Source: DAOMNO01 sp035443885 (GTDB lineage Bacteria > Planctomycetota > Phycisphaerae > Phycisphaerales > SM1A02). Taken from it: DNA of 64,000 bases. Location: assembly GCA_035443885.1 (NCBI GenBank), contig DAOMNO010000001.1, positions 277,631 through 341,630 on the forward strand. Direction: 5' to 3'. The position numbers and the translations under genes are program-made. Shown piece after piece: positions 54,855 through 63,905 of this stretch. Position 1 is the stretch's first letter; every line of letters begins with the position of its first letter. Below the pieces are notes generated by a model. It was not told where the DNA came from and did not search any database. It worked only from the letters and a program-made list of their open reading frames with translations.

Positions 54855-55924
54855 GCGGGATAATCACCATCCCGGTCGATGTAACAAACCCCGGCCAGTT
54901 CTTCGCCTGCTGCGGACTGCTGGAGTTGGCTGCGCGGTTGTGGCCCGGCGCCACCGGGAGGTTTATCCACAATCACTTCGAGATCGGTGGTATGCCGGAC
55001 AACGCAAGTGTCTTGGCGATTATCGCGCGCCTCCAAGATGCTGGACTCGCCGGCGCTCTCACTCCCGAACTTGCCAAAGAGCGCGAGGAACTCGAAGAGC
55101 GCAAGAGTGCAGAAGCCAATCTTAAAAGAGTGCGAAAGACTTTGAAGTCGAGCAAGAGGATTAGCGACTCGAAAGAGCGCGAACTCCGTGATTGTGAAGG
55201 ACGGCTTTCGAAGCTAGAGGCGCTAAGCGAGCAGGAAGAAGCACGCCGTGACCAGTTAGGCAAGCTCCTTCGTTCAGGGTTTGCCACAATTGGCGATCCA
55301 TTTGATTTACACCTTGACTGGTGGCAGGGTGACAGCGCTGCGGTTCTGAAGCCCTGGGCAGGCAGCATGCAAGTACGCCGAATGGCCGCTGCCGCGCTCG
55401 CCGAATGCTTCAATGCGTTCTCCCGACTGTCCCCCTTCGAATACGCATGTGTGCTCAGGCCGACCGACGATGATGAAGGAGAAGAAGACTCCGAAGCTGC
55501 TGGCGAAGAGGGAGGCAAGGCCGAGCCGTTTTACTTCGACAGCACACGCGGCACGAATGCCTCGCCGCTTGACATCGGCTTCTCTCCGAACAAGTTGAGC
55601 GTGGAGCGAACTACGGCAACCAAGACCGGCAAAGCGAAGACGAAGAAGGTGAAGATGGAAACGATCGCGTTTCCCGCGGTCGAGTTCTTCGCGCTGGTCG
55701 GCCTTCAGCGTTTCCGCCCCGCACCAACTGGCACGCCGCGCGTTCTCGACTACTGGACCTGGAGCGTTCCACTGCCGCCTGCGCTGGCTGCCGCAGCAGT
55801 ATGCGGCATGCTTCCGGGCGTTGGCGGGGAACGGTACCGTTTCGAGAACGGCTACCGCACCGATCATCGCAAACACAAGGGTTTTCTCGCCGCTACACGA
55901 ATCACCAATGGAGACACGACATGA
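54851..55924 (+). CDS. Type I-U/I-G effector subunit, Csb3/Cas8-like
   Basis: This 357-residue protein begins IPVDVTNPGQFFACCGLLELA, which I associate with the Csb3-type proteins of I-U loci. It occupies the place of the large (Cas8-like) subunit between cas3 and csb1. Residues about 75-135 form a charged coiled coil (AKEREELEERKSAEANLKR). Residues about 215-235 are acidic (TDDDEGEEDSEAAGEEGG), followed by a Lys-rich loop. The exact Csb/Csx label is uncertain. No long Csx17 gene is present in the window. It overlaps cas3 and csb1 by four bases at each end. Confidence 0.75.
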   Translation: MSGIITIPVDVTNPGQFFACCGLLELAARLWPGATGRFIHNHFEIGGMPDNASVLAIIARLQDAGLAGALTPELAKEREELEERKSAEANLKRVRKTLKSSKRISDSKERELRDCEGRLSKLEALSEQEEARRDQLGKLLRSGFATIGDPFDLHLDWWQGDSAAVLKPWAGSMQVRRMAAAALAECFNAFSRLSPFEYACVLRPTDDDEGEEDSEAAGEEGGKAEPFYFDSTRGTNASPLDIGFSPNKLSVERTTATKTGKAKTKKVKMETIAFPAVEFFALVGLQRFRPAPTGTPRVLDYWTWSVPLPPALAAAAVCGMLPGVGGERYRFENGYRTDHRKHKGFLAATRITNGDTT

Positions 55925-57060
55925 CTGATCTGCTAGAGAAGTACGATGACTGGTTGACCGATGGCGGCCCCGCTGCGCTCGTCATCCGCGAATACCTGAT
56001 GCCTGTCGAGGGACGTGACGGTGCGGTTTTCCCGCCCACCTTCGCAGCGGGAGATGGTTTCCCCGGCGGGTACAACATCGACGGCCCTTTCAATGGCCAG
56101 CCGGACGGCGAGAATGTCTGCCTCATCGACTCCGTTGGCTCGCAGGGCAACCGCGTCGAGCCGATGTTCGCGCAGCAGAAATACCAGGGCCTTGTTCCGC
56201 AAATCATCATCAAGGCGAGTAATGAGAAGCAGGTCAACCTGCTTGATGCCGGCCATCGCGCCGGCGACGCCATCGCCCGTTGCACCGAATTGGCCTCCGA
56301 CATCAACACGGCCTTCAAGGACGTACTCAAGGGAAACGCTGCTCCGCTGGCCAAGATCGCCCCAACCTCACTCGTCTTCGGCGTGTGGGACTCGCGCGAC
56401 ACGCAGGCCAAACTGCCGCGCATTGTGGGGTCCACTATCCGCGCCTTCAACGTTCGCGAGTTGACCCGAAGCGCGGTCTATGTTCCGCCACTCGATTACT
56501 CCGCCCTTGAAGTGTTCAGCGAAGAGGACAAGGCCAAGGCTGAGGGGAACAAGAAAAGCCCACTGGCTCAACGTGGTTTCGTGCACAATCCAGCATCCGG
56601 TTCACACGGCGGTGTCATCGCGACCGGCGGCATCCGACGCGATGCAACGCTGAACCTCGCGGCACTGCGCCTGCTCAGGGCGGCGCGCGACGAAGGCGCA
56701 ACGCTCACGCTCCGTCGTTACATCCTCGGCCTCTCGCTCATCGCCTTCACTCACCCCAGCGCGTTCGTCGGCTATCTGCGTCAGGGATGTACGCTCGTCC
56801 TCGACCCGGATGCCAAGCCCAGCCCGCGCGAATTCTCGCTCGTGCATCCCGATGGGAAGCGCGAGGAGCAGAACATCACACATGACGAAGCACTTGCCTT
56901 CGCAAAGGGCGCGGCAGCAAGTTTTGGCGTTGGCGAGAATAAGTCCATCGATTTCAACAAGGAGGCGGCCAAGAAGGATGTCGTTGACGCCAAGGACAAG
57001 AAAGGCAAGAACAAGAAAAAGAAGCAAACAGCTGCGGACATGAGCGAGGACACGAACTGA
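55921..57060 (+). CDS. csb1: Csb1 (Cas7-type backbone subunit, type I-U/I-G)
   Basis: This 379-residue protein matches the Csb1/GSU0053 family: LVIREYLMPVEGRDGAVFPPTFA at the start, CLIDSVGSQGNRVEPMF, SLVFGVWDSRDTQAKLPRIVGSTIRAFNV, and HGGVIATGGIRRDATLNLAALRLLR. It is the RRM-fold subunit that coats the crRNA spacer. The last 40 residues are Lys-rich (KDKKGKNKKKKQT), an unusual basic tail that may contact nucleic acid. The ATG overlaps the upstream stop in ATGA. Confidence 0.93.
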   Translation: MTDLLEKYDDWLTDGGPAALVIREYLMPVEGRDGAVFPPTFAAGDGFPGGYNIDGPFNGQPDGENVCLIDSVGSQGNRVEPMFAQQKYQGLVPQIIIKASNEKQVNLLDAGHRAGDAIARCTELASDINTAFKDVLKGNAAPLAKIAPTSLVFGVWDSRDTQAKLPRIVGSTIRAFNVRELTRSAVYVPPLDYSALEVFSEEDKAKAEGNKKSPLAQRGFVHNPASGSHGGVIATGGIRRDATLNLAALRLLRAARDEGATLTLRRYILGLSLIAFTHPSAFVGYLRQGCTLVLDPDAKPSPREFSLVHPDGKREEQNITHDEALAFAKGAAASFGVGENKSIDFNKEAAKKDVVDAKDKKGKNKKKKQTAADMSEDTN

Positions 57061-57071
57061 CAGGAGCCGCC

Positions 57072-58646
57072 ATGCCTGCCCATCTCCACATCTCCGTCAC
57101 CTTCCTTCAGCCCACATGTCACGCGCGGCTGGGCAAGGAGGAAGCCTCGCCTAACGAGTGGCCCCCTTCACCCCTGCGGCTGTTTCAAGCGATGGTAGCC
57201 GGGGCTGCTGCGCGGTGGGCAAATGATGATGGCTCGACGCGCGCTGCGCTGACGGCACGCGCGCCTGTCGAAGCGTTGAAATGGCTGGAGTCTTTGTGCG
57301 CAGCATCTCCGCCGACCATCTTCACTCCCCGCGCTACCGTTGGCCAAGCCGTCCCACGCCACGTCCCCAACAATTCGGCCGACCTCGTTGCCGCCAAGTG
57401 GGCCAGGGGCGATGCGCTCGCGAAATTCGACGACCGCGCAAAAAAAGTCTTTCGACCCACGCACCTGCTCGATGGCCCCCCACATACCGTCCACTACCTC
57501 TGGAACTTGACTGACGCGCAAGCCATCGAGGCACGCAAACACGATAAGATCATTGCTGCCGCGGTCCGCAGCATCGTCGCCCTGGGCTGGGGCATCGACG
57601 TTGCCATTGGCGACGCTCGCGTCATCGATGACAGCGAAACAGAGCGCCTCACCGGCGAACGCTGGATGCCCGGCCGCGCCGGCACTCCGGGATTGCGACT
57701 GCCTGTGCAGGGAACGCTGGATGCGCTGATCGATCGCCACGCAAAGCTCCTTGATCGCCTGAAGAACGGCGTGTTTCACCCCGTGCCACCGTTGCGTGCG
57801 TTCGGCTCAACTGAATACCGTCGCGCGTCCGATCTGCCTGCACGTCCCTTCGCCGCGTTCATCCTGCGGCCGCTTAATCGAGACACGGGCTACGCGGCGT
57901 TTGCCCCAACGCGCGCGGTGTGCGTGGCGGCAATGCTCCGCCATGCCACGTGCGAGGCGGCGAAAGCCGACCTTGACCATCGCCCTGATGCGTGGCGCAC
58001 CAACGAATGGGCGCTGCGCTTCGTCGCAGGTCATGGCCCCGACGGCTCACCCAAACGCCGCGACAAGAATGATATGCACCCGCGCTTTTCATACCTTCCG
58101 CTCCCCTCCATCGAACATCAACACGCCGACGGAATGATCCGCCGCGTCATCGTCGCCGAACCATTCGGCGGCGACGGTCGATCTGCGCGGTGGGCATCGC
58201 AGCGTCTGACTGGCGCAATTCTACATGACGAGGACCAAGGACCAGTCGCACGACTTGAACCCGTCGAACCTGAGGAGGTCGAGTTTACAAAAGTGTTCCG
58301 CCTGTACGCCGCACGCTCTCACGTCGAATCGGCGGCCGGGTGGACTTCGGTCACACCCGTTATCCTGCCGGGATACGACGACATGAAGGCCGCAAAACGC
58401 GCGAGGATCCTGATGAAGTGCCTAGAGCACGCGGGAATCGATGTTGCGACAGTCGAGTCGCTGAAGTGCCGTTCCACATCGTGGCTTGCTCGTGTACCCC
58501 CAAGTCGCGGGTTCAAGCGAGCGGCTTACCTTCACAATCTACCGGCGGTACATGTATATTTGCGCTTCCACGAACCGGTCCAAGGTCCGATTGCAATCGG
58601 TGCAGGCCGGCACCATGGCCTCGGCTTCTTTGCGATGTTTGAGTAG
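57072..58646 (+). CDS. csb2: Csb2 (Cas5-Cas6-type subunit, type I-U/I-G)
   Basis: This 524-residue protein matches the Csb2/GSU0054 family: HLHISVTFLQPTCHARLGKEEASPNEWPPSPLRLFQAMVAG at the start, and a Gly-rich C-terminal loop with GPIAIGAGRHHGLGFFAMF, as in Cas6-type RAMPs. In I-G systems this protein combines the Cas5 role (crRNA handle binding) with Cas6-type pre-crRNA cutting. No other cas6 is present, so it is the likely source of crRNA for the type III module too (inference). CAGGAG upstream supports the start. Confidence 0.93.
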   Translation: MPAHLHISVTFLQPTCHARLGKEEASPNEWPPSPLRLFQAMVAGAAARWANDDGSTRAALTARAPVEALKWLESLCAASPPTIFTPRATVGQAVPRHVPNNSADLVAAKWARGDALAKFDDRAKKVFRPTHLLDGPPHTVHYLWNLTDAQAIEARKHDKIIAAAVRSIVALGWGIDVAIGDARVIDDSETERLTGERWMPGRAGTPGLRLPVQGTLDALIDRHAKLLDRLKNGVFHPVPPLRAFGSTEYRRASDLPARPFAAFILRPLNRDTGYAAFAPTRAVCVAAMLRHATCEAAKADLDHRPDAWRTNEWALRFVAGHGPDGSPKRRDKNDMHPRFSYLPLPSIEHQHADGMIRRVIVAEPFGGDGRSARWASQRLTGAILHDEDQGPVARLEPVEPEEVEFTKVFRLYAARSHVESAAGWTSVTPVILPGYDDMKAAKRARILMKCLEHAGIDVATVESLKCRSTSWLARVPPSRGFKRAAYLHNLPAVHVYLRFHEPVQGPIAIGAGRHHGLGFFAMFE

Positions 58647-58657
58647 AGGATTGAAGC

Positions 58658-60205
58658 ATGCTGATTGTCGCTGATCTGTCCGGAATTCAAGAGTACCTCT
58701 TTCAAGTCCGTGAGGTCGGTGGTAAACAGGCACGATCTCTGCGTTTTCGCTCATTTTTCATTCAACTCGTGTCAGAAGCAATCGCCATCAGACTTCTTCA
58801 TGCCACAGGCCTCCAAGAGAAGCACATCATCATCAGCGCTGCTGGGAAGATTGCTATTGACGGGTCCGGCCTCACGAGGGAGACACTGAGTCATGTGCAC
58901 GATGAAGCCCGCACGATTGAATTATGGCTGCGTGATAACACTCACGCCCGGTTGCGCGTCAACATTATCTGTCACGATGGCCGCGACGCCTCAATGCCAG
59001 AACAGTACTTAGCTGCAGGGCATGCGCTGCGGAATTCAAAACTACGCGGATGGTCGCGTATTGCAGCGTCTTCAGACGGATGGCAGTCTTCGGCATTGCT
59101 CGCAACCGCTCCACCTGACCCTGATGCTGAAGCCGACCGTGATGCTGTACTTGGTCGCCAATTGGCGCAGTCCAGCAACCGCTACATTGTCTTTGAGAAT
59201 TCTAAAACCTCCCATCTAACAGGAGAGAACTGGGACGTTGCTGGTTTGCGTGCACGTTTCATGCAACATGCACCTACAACGGACACTGGCCACTACGCGC
59301 GCCAACTGGATCGCCTGGCTCGGCATGTTCCCAGAGATAATGGCGAAGCCATTGAGTTTGTCGATCTCGCCAAGCGATCTCGTGGCGCGCCAATGCTCGC
59401 CGTTCTCAAGGCGGACGTCGACTCACTTGGCCAGGCAATTACCGAGCGACTCCGCAACGCCGCGAATCTCGAACCGCTCCGCAACATCAGCAACCGACTT
59501 GATAACTTTTTCGCACATAAACTGGACAGGCTGATGGCGAGCGACCCACAATGGAAGCTACTCTACACTGTCTTTTCCGGCGGCGATGATCTCCTTCTCG
59601 TTGGTCCGTGGAACACTGCACTTGACTTCGCCGGACACCTGCATGCTCAGTTCATGGAGCAATTCCGAAATGATGGTCTGACACTGAGTGCCGGCGTGGC
59701 TATTGTTAAGCCGAAGTTCCCGATTCGCCTTGCGGTGCAGCAAGCGGAGCAACTCCTCGAACAAGCCAAATCCGGTATGAAAAATCAGTGTGCCGCCCTT
59801 GGCAGTCTGTGGTCATGGAAGCATCACAACACCATTATCCGCGCGGCGGACCGACTTGCCGCATGGGTGGATCAGGGCATCGCTCAGCGCGGCTGGCTGC
59901 ACAAGATCCTCCAACTAGCCCTGCTGCGTCGTGGGAAGGCAGGTCCCGAATATGCGAGCCTCCACCCCACCATCGCCACGTCGCGACTTGCCTATCACGT
60001 CGGGCGCAACTGGCCAACAAAGTCGGATCAGCCCCACGGCGATCAGCAGCAAATGCAGAACGATGCACGAGCGTGGATTGATGCCGTCCTGCGCGAGTTC
60101 GACCAGTACGAATCCACTCACGATGTCGATACCATCCACCTGCCCGCGATTGTGCGATACGCCATGCTGGCAACGCGGACAGGCGATTCAGGAGAATCAC
60201 AATGA
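58658..60205 (+). CDS. cas10: Cas10/Csm1 without HD domain, type III-A-like
   Basis: This 515-residue protein starts directly at the first palm domain (MLIVADLSGIQEYLFQVREVGGK), with no N-terminal HD nuclease. Csm1 proteins are usually about 750-850 residues. The cyclase palm motifs are intact: LKADVDSLG (about 251-258) and FSGGDDLLLVG with GGDD at about 308-311. A helical C-terminal domain ends at 515. It should make cyclic oligoadenylates when the complex binds target RNA but should lack DNase activity. AGAGGA lies upstream of the start. It begins 11 bases after csb2 and overlaps csm2 by four bases. Confidence 0.92.
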   Translation: MLIVADLSGIQEYLFQVREVGGKQARSLRFRSFFIQLVSEAIAIRLLHATGLQEKHIIISAAGKIAIDGSGLTRETLSHVHDEARTIELWLRDNTHARLRVNIICHDGRDASMPEQYLAAGHALRNSKLRGWSRIAASSDGWQSSALLATAPPDPDAEADRDAVLGRQLAQSSNRYIVFENSKTSHLTGENWDVAGLRARFMQHAPTTDTGHYARQLDRLARHVPRDNGEAIEFVDLAKRSRGAPMLAVLKADVDSLGQAITERLRNAANLEPLRNISNRLDNFFAHKLDRLMASDPQWKLLYTVFSGGDDLLLVGPWNTALDFAGHLHAQFMEQFRNDGLTLSAGVAIVKPKFPIRLAVQQAEQLLEQAKSGMKNQCAALGSLWSWKHHNTIIRAADRLAAWVDQGIAQRGWLHKILQLALLRRGKAGPEYASLHPTIATSRLAYHVGRNWPTKSDQPHGDQQQMQNDARAWIDAVLREFDQYESTHDVDTIHLPAIVRYAMLATRTGDSGESQ

Positions 60206-60744
60206 CGAGTTACGGCGGACAACGAAGCAGACAAGGAGGCGGGGGTGTTAGAAGCGCTGGGGGTTCCTTCTCCGGCAAGCCAACTTATGGCGGTCGTGAG
60301 CGGGACCAGCCTGATGATAAAATCGCCAACCATTGGCACGACTACTTGACGAACGGTTATTTCGACTCAGATGGAAACCTGAGAAGTGACTATGTCAGCC
60401 GGGACAAGGTTGAACCCCTCATCCATAAGATGGCCCACGGAGATCCCAAATTAACCACCGGCCAGTTGCGGCGATTCTTCGGCCACTGCCGTGCACTGGA
60501 AACCCAGCTTAAATCAGGGACTGCGACATGGGACCAACTGCGAACTAAATTCGCGTTTCTTGATGTCGCAGCAGCAGATGCCTATGGCAAGGCTCAGCGA
60601 AAAATTCCCGGTCTTTTCTACGACTTCATCCTGTGCAATGTTGCTGCTGTGAAAACTGAAAAAGACTTTCGTCAAGGATTCCTTGCACACTTCGAGGCTC
60701 TCGTTGGCTTTGGGTCGCTTCACCTTCAGAAAGAGAGGAACTAA
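60202..60744 (+). CDS. csm2: Csm2 (Cas11-type small subunit)
   Basis: This 180-residue protein has a disordered Gly/Arg-rich N-terminus (YGGQRSRQGGGGVRSAGG) and a helical Csm2 core (LTTGQLRRFFGHCRALETQL ... GLFYDFILCNVAAVKTEKDFRQGFLAHFEALVGF). The LTTGQLRRFF motif is the family signature. It packs along the crRNA-target duplex as the small subunit. The ATG overlaps the cas10 stop. Confidence 0.9.
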   Translation: MTSYGGQRSRQGGGGVRSAGGSFSGKPTYGGRERDQPDDKIANHWHDYLTNGYFDSDGNLRSDYVSRDKVEPLIHKMAHGDPKLTTGQLRRFFGHCRALETQLKSGTATWDQLRTKFAFLDVAAADAYGKAQRKIPGLFYDFILCNVAAVKTEKDFRQGFLAHFEALVGFGSLHLQKERN

Positions 60745-60747
60745 CGT

Positions 60748-61422
60748 ATGAAACGACTGGAAACACATGTGCTTACCGCGATTATTACCCTCAGAAGTGG
60801 TGCCCGCATCGGCGGCTCTGATGATGTTCTGCAAATCGGCGGCACCGATCTCACCTGCATCAAAGACCCCGCCACCAGCAAACCCTATCTGCCCGGTTCA
60901 TCGCTCAAAGGAAAAATGCGATCTGCACTTGAAAAAAGCCACGGTGCATCTCAGGGCGAGCGACCGTCCAAACAAGGACCAATTGCGCGCGTGTTCGGTC
61001 CGCATTTTTCGCCTAATCATGATGAAGGTCCAACGCGCATCCGTGTGCATGATGCACCGATCATTGGTGACTTCACGTTCGAGCTGAAAACCGAAAGCGT
61101 CAATAACCGCAAGACCGGTACCGCCATGCATCCGCGCACACTCGAGCGTGTCGCCCCAGGAGCTCAATTTCAACTCCGCATCGACTTCGATGTGTACGAC
61201 ATCGACTCAGATTTTGAGTACACTGATCTTTTCGAGAAGAAGCTACACATCGGTCGCGATGCAATCCTCGCAATCGTCAACGATGGACTCGATTTGCTCT
61301 GTCAATCCGGAATCGGCTCCGGCACATCCCGCGGTTACGGTCAGATCGACATCACTGATGACAAACTCGAACCTGCTCGACGACGACCGCGATTACATTT
61401 TCAAAGTAAGGCCTCGCCGTGA
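60748..61422 (+). CDS. csm3: Csm3 (Cas7-type RNase backbone subunit)
   Basis: This 224-residue RAMP has IITLRSGARIGGSDDVLQIGG at the start, KPYLPGSSLKGKMRSALE (the RAMP loop), RIRVHDAPI and FKTESVNNRKTGTA-like text, and a Gly-rich SGIGSGTSRGYGQI end. The catalytic Asp that cuts target RNA at six-base steps is expected in the SDDV/GGTD loop near residues 25-35. It is the only Csm3/Csm5-type subunit in the locus. It overlaps csm4 by four bases (GTGA). Confidence 0.93.
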   Translation: MKRLETHVLTAIITLRSGARIGGSDDVLQIGGTDLTCIKDPATSKPYLPGSSLKGKMRSALEKSHGASQGERPSKQGPIARVFGPHFSPNHDEGPTRIRVHDAPIIGDFTFELKTESVNNRKTGTAMHPRTLERVAPGAQFQLRIDFDVYDIDSDFEYTDLFEKKLHIGRDAILAIVNDGLDLLCQSGIGSGTSRGYGQIDITDDKLEPARRRPRLHFQSKASP

Positions 61423-62417
61423 CCATCCACCGCATCCGTCTCCGCCCCCGCTCTCCGTGGCGAACTCCGTGGCAGGCCGACACGCTGACTGGCGCGCTGT
61501 GCGCGACTGCCGCCCGTGTCTATGGAGATGACTTTCTAATCGAACGCCTTATCAAGCCCATGCTCGCTGGTCAGCCGCCTTTTATTCTTTCAGATGCCTG
61601 CCCCGGCGACTTGTTGCCAATCCCTGCCTGGCTTCGCCTAGCCGAGTGGCCCGATGGTTGCGATCGCAAATACATGAAACGTGCTCGGTGGCTGCACACT
61701 GAGGCTTTCCGCATGGCCCGCACAGGAAAGCTGCCCCCATTTGAGATGCTGGTCAGCGACGAAAAAGTGTTTTTCGAATATGCCCGACAACACAATACAT
61801 TGGACCGGCTGACCAATACGACAGGCGATGCCAAAATGGGCCTCGGCCCATTCAGTCGGCCAGAGACCAGCCTTCTGTCAGATCCCGCCAACCAGCAGGC
61901 TGATGGCATCCTCACTGTTTACTTCAGAGTGTGCGACGATGCCAGCGATCGGCATGATCTTTTTCTTGATCTGATGCACGAACTCTCACTCACAGGTTTC
62001 GGCGCGGATGTTGCGACTGGGCGAGGGCAATTTGACATCGTCAGCGACCCTGACGCTGTCCATGAACTCGAAACTCCCACGAAAAATGCAAATGCCCTCA
62101 TCTGTCTCTCGACTTTTCAACCTGCACCGCACGACCCAGTAAATGGCCTCTGGGAGATCTTCCCAAAGTTTGCCAAGCTCGGCCCAGACCTGGGTGTATC
62201 GGACGTTCGCAAGAACACCCTCATCATGTTTCGGCCTGGCGCGTGTTTTCATTCCGATGTTCCGCATCAGTTTCTTGGCCGCGCTGTCCCGATGCGGGAG
62301 CTGTTGCCCTCCAAAACTGCTGGTGAACTGCTTTGCCGTAACCTGAATATCATCCATCCCGCATTCGGGTTGACTGTTTCTGCACGTATCGACTTATCAT
62401 CAATGCAGCTTTTATGA
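61419..62417 (+). CDS. csm4: Csm4 (Cas5-type subunit)
   Basis: This 332-residue protein begins at GTG 61419 with IHRIRLRPRSPWRTPWQADTLTGALCATAA, the Csm4 N-terminal pattern. It has PPFILSDACPGDLLPIPAWLRL, and a later RAMP Gly-rich loop LSLTGFGADVATGRGQFDIV. It caps the crRNA 5' handle and contacts Cas10. No csm5 follows, which is unusual for a III-A operon. Its stop overlaps the ATG of the CARF-HEPN gene. Confidence 0.9.
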   Translation: MTIHRIRLRPRSPWRTPWQADTLTGALCATAARVYGDDFLIERLIKPMLAGQPPFILSDACPGDLLPIPAWLRLAEWPDGCDRKYMKRARWLHTEAFRMARTGKLPPFEMLVSDEKVFFEYARQHNTLDRLTNTTGDAKMGLGPFSRPETSLLSDPANQQADGILTVYFRVCDDASDRHDLFLDLMHELSLTGFGADVATGRGQFDIVSDPDAVHELETPTKNANALICLSTFQPAPHDPVNGLWEIFPKFAKLGPDLGVSDVRKNTLIMFRPGACFHSDVPHQFLGRAVPMRELLPSKTAGELLCRNLNIIHPAFGLTVSARIDLSSMQLL

Positions 62418-63685
62418 CACACGCTCCCGAGCAAGATCGTCAACATATTTTGTTTATCTGCTCTGTAGGCGGCGCCAACGAGCCGGTTGTGCAGTCTCTG
62501 CTCCATTGGCGCCCCGCTGCAGTCCGCTTTGTCGTCTCAGAGCAGACGAAGCCGAAGATCAACGAAATCTTGCAGGCGTGCACTGAACACCCCATCTCAT
62601 CAGGCTCCTATGAGCATGTTGACGTGGATGATCCAGAAAATCTCACCAGTGCTGTTGCATCGCTTCGCTCATTGACTGCTCACGTTCACCGCTGGGTCAA
62701 ACGTGGCAGCAATTACCGTGTCGTCGTTGATTTCACCGGTGGCACTAAGTGCATGTCCGCAGCGCTCCCACTTGTCGCTCACCGCTGGCCCTGCAAGTTC
62801 TCATACGTCGGCGGCTCGCGGCGCACCAAAGATGGCGTCGGCATCGTCGAATCTGGCTCCGAGCGCGTGGTGCAAGCCTCCAACCCGTGGGAGATGCTCG
62901 GCTACCAGGTCGTCGAAGAAGCCGTCACCGTCTTCAATCAAGGTGGTTATGCCGCGGCAGCCGCTTTGCTTGATCGTGCCGTACGGGCAACCGACGACCC
63001 ATCCGTCAAACGCGAGCTCTCTACCCTCAAAGCCCTCATCAACGCTTACGCCGCGTGGGATCGCTTCGATCATAAAACGGCTAAACAACAATTTGACGAT
63101 GCCATCAGGAATCGCAATGACCTGAGTGCAATCTTCGCAGAGGCGCAGCCGCTCATCACCCAACTGAAACGACACCGCGAGCAAGTCCACCAGCTTAGCC
63201 AAGCGGGCGACTTGCAAATAACTTGGGTTGAAGATCTGTTGCAGAACGCGCGGCGCCGCGCCGCTGAACACCGTTTTGACGACGCCGTCGCTCGACTGTA
63301 TCGCGCGATAGAGGCTCTCGCTCAGATCCGCCTGCGCGACAAGCACGGTGTCACGGACACCAAGTCCGTCCCGCTTGATAAAGTCCCCCCGCAACTCCGG
63401 TCCCAGTGGTCAGCCCGCGCTCGGAATGGCTCCGTCATGCTTGGTTTGCGAGATGCCTACACTCTGCTTGCAGCGCTCAATGACCCGCTTGGCTGCGACT
63501 TCAATCGCTCAGACCTCGCCAACGATGAGAAATCTCCGCTCGGTGCCCGCAACAATTCCATTCTCGCGCATGGCTTTCAGCCCGTGGGTCAGCCAGTATA
63601 TAATCACTTGCATCAATGCCTCTGTGCCTTGTATTTGTTTGGGAATCCTGCTGTCCACGAGTGGTCTCTGCCAGCAACCTGTTAA
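62414..63685 (+). CDS. CARF-HEPN effector ribonuclease (TIGR02710/Csm6-like)
   Basis: This 423-residue protein has an N-terminal CARF-type Rossmann domain: ILFICSVGGANEPVVQSLL and YRVVVDFTGGTKCMSAALPLV (about 102-122), a ligand-binding pattern of the TIGR02710/Csm6 group. A helical linker leads to a C-terminal HEPN domain with RNNSILAH (R-x6-H, about residues 379-386). The expected role is RNA cleavage when the CARF domain binds cyclic oligoadenylate made by Cas10. It overlaps csm4 by four bases and is the last gene before the array. No ring nuclease is seen within the window. Confidence 0.87.
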   Translation: MTHAPEQDRQHILFICSVGGANEPVVQSLLHWRPAAVRFVVSEQTKPKINEILQACTEHPISSGSYEHVDVDDPENLTSAVASLRSLTAHVHRWVKRGSNYRVVVDFTGGTKCMSAALPLVAHRWPCKFSYVGGSRRTKDGVGIVESGSERVVQASNPWEMLGYQVVEEAVTVFNQGGYAAAAALLDRAVRATDDPSVKRELSTLKALINAYAAWDRFDHKTAKQQFDDAIRNRNDLSAIFAEAQPLITQLKRHREQVHQLSQAGDLQITWVEDLLQNARRRAAEHRFDDAVARLYRAIEALAQIRLRDKHGVTDTKSVPLDKVPPQLRSQWSARARNGSVMLGLRDAYTLLAALNDPLGCDFNRSDLANDEKSPLGARNNSILAHGFQPVGQPVYNHLHQCLCALYLFGNPAVHEWSLPATC

Positions 63686-63905
63686 ACAACCGGCCAAGTC
63701 GTGTGGTTCTTTGATAAGTTCATACGCGAGTGCGATGATGCTGAAGGGGGGTGCCGGGTACACTCGCAGCAGCCTTGAGAGTACCTTGTCCATGGTTTTT
63801 GGCCGCCATCGAATGTCGCCTCTGAATACAAAATGGACCCAAATTCGCGCACGCTCGCTACCAATATCGCAAACTCTTTGTTTTTCAGCACTTGCGAATC
63901 TAGCT
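63686..63905 (+). promoter_or_regulatory. CRISPR leader
   Basis: This 220-base stretch lies between the CARF-HEPN stop and the first repeat and holds no gene. It is more AT-rich near its end (TTTGTTTTTCAGCACTTGCG). Its position upstream of repeats whose 3' end is ATTGAAGC fits a leader that would promote array transcription and spacer insertion. Confidence 0.65.

Noticed and set aside
61419..62417. The Csm4 gene considered as a Csm4-Csm5 fusion
   Set aside because: At 332 residues with a single RAMP Gly-rich loop it is the size of one subunit.
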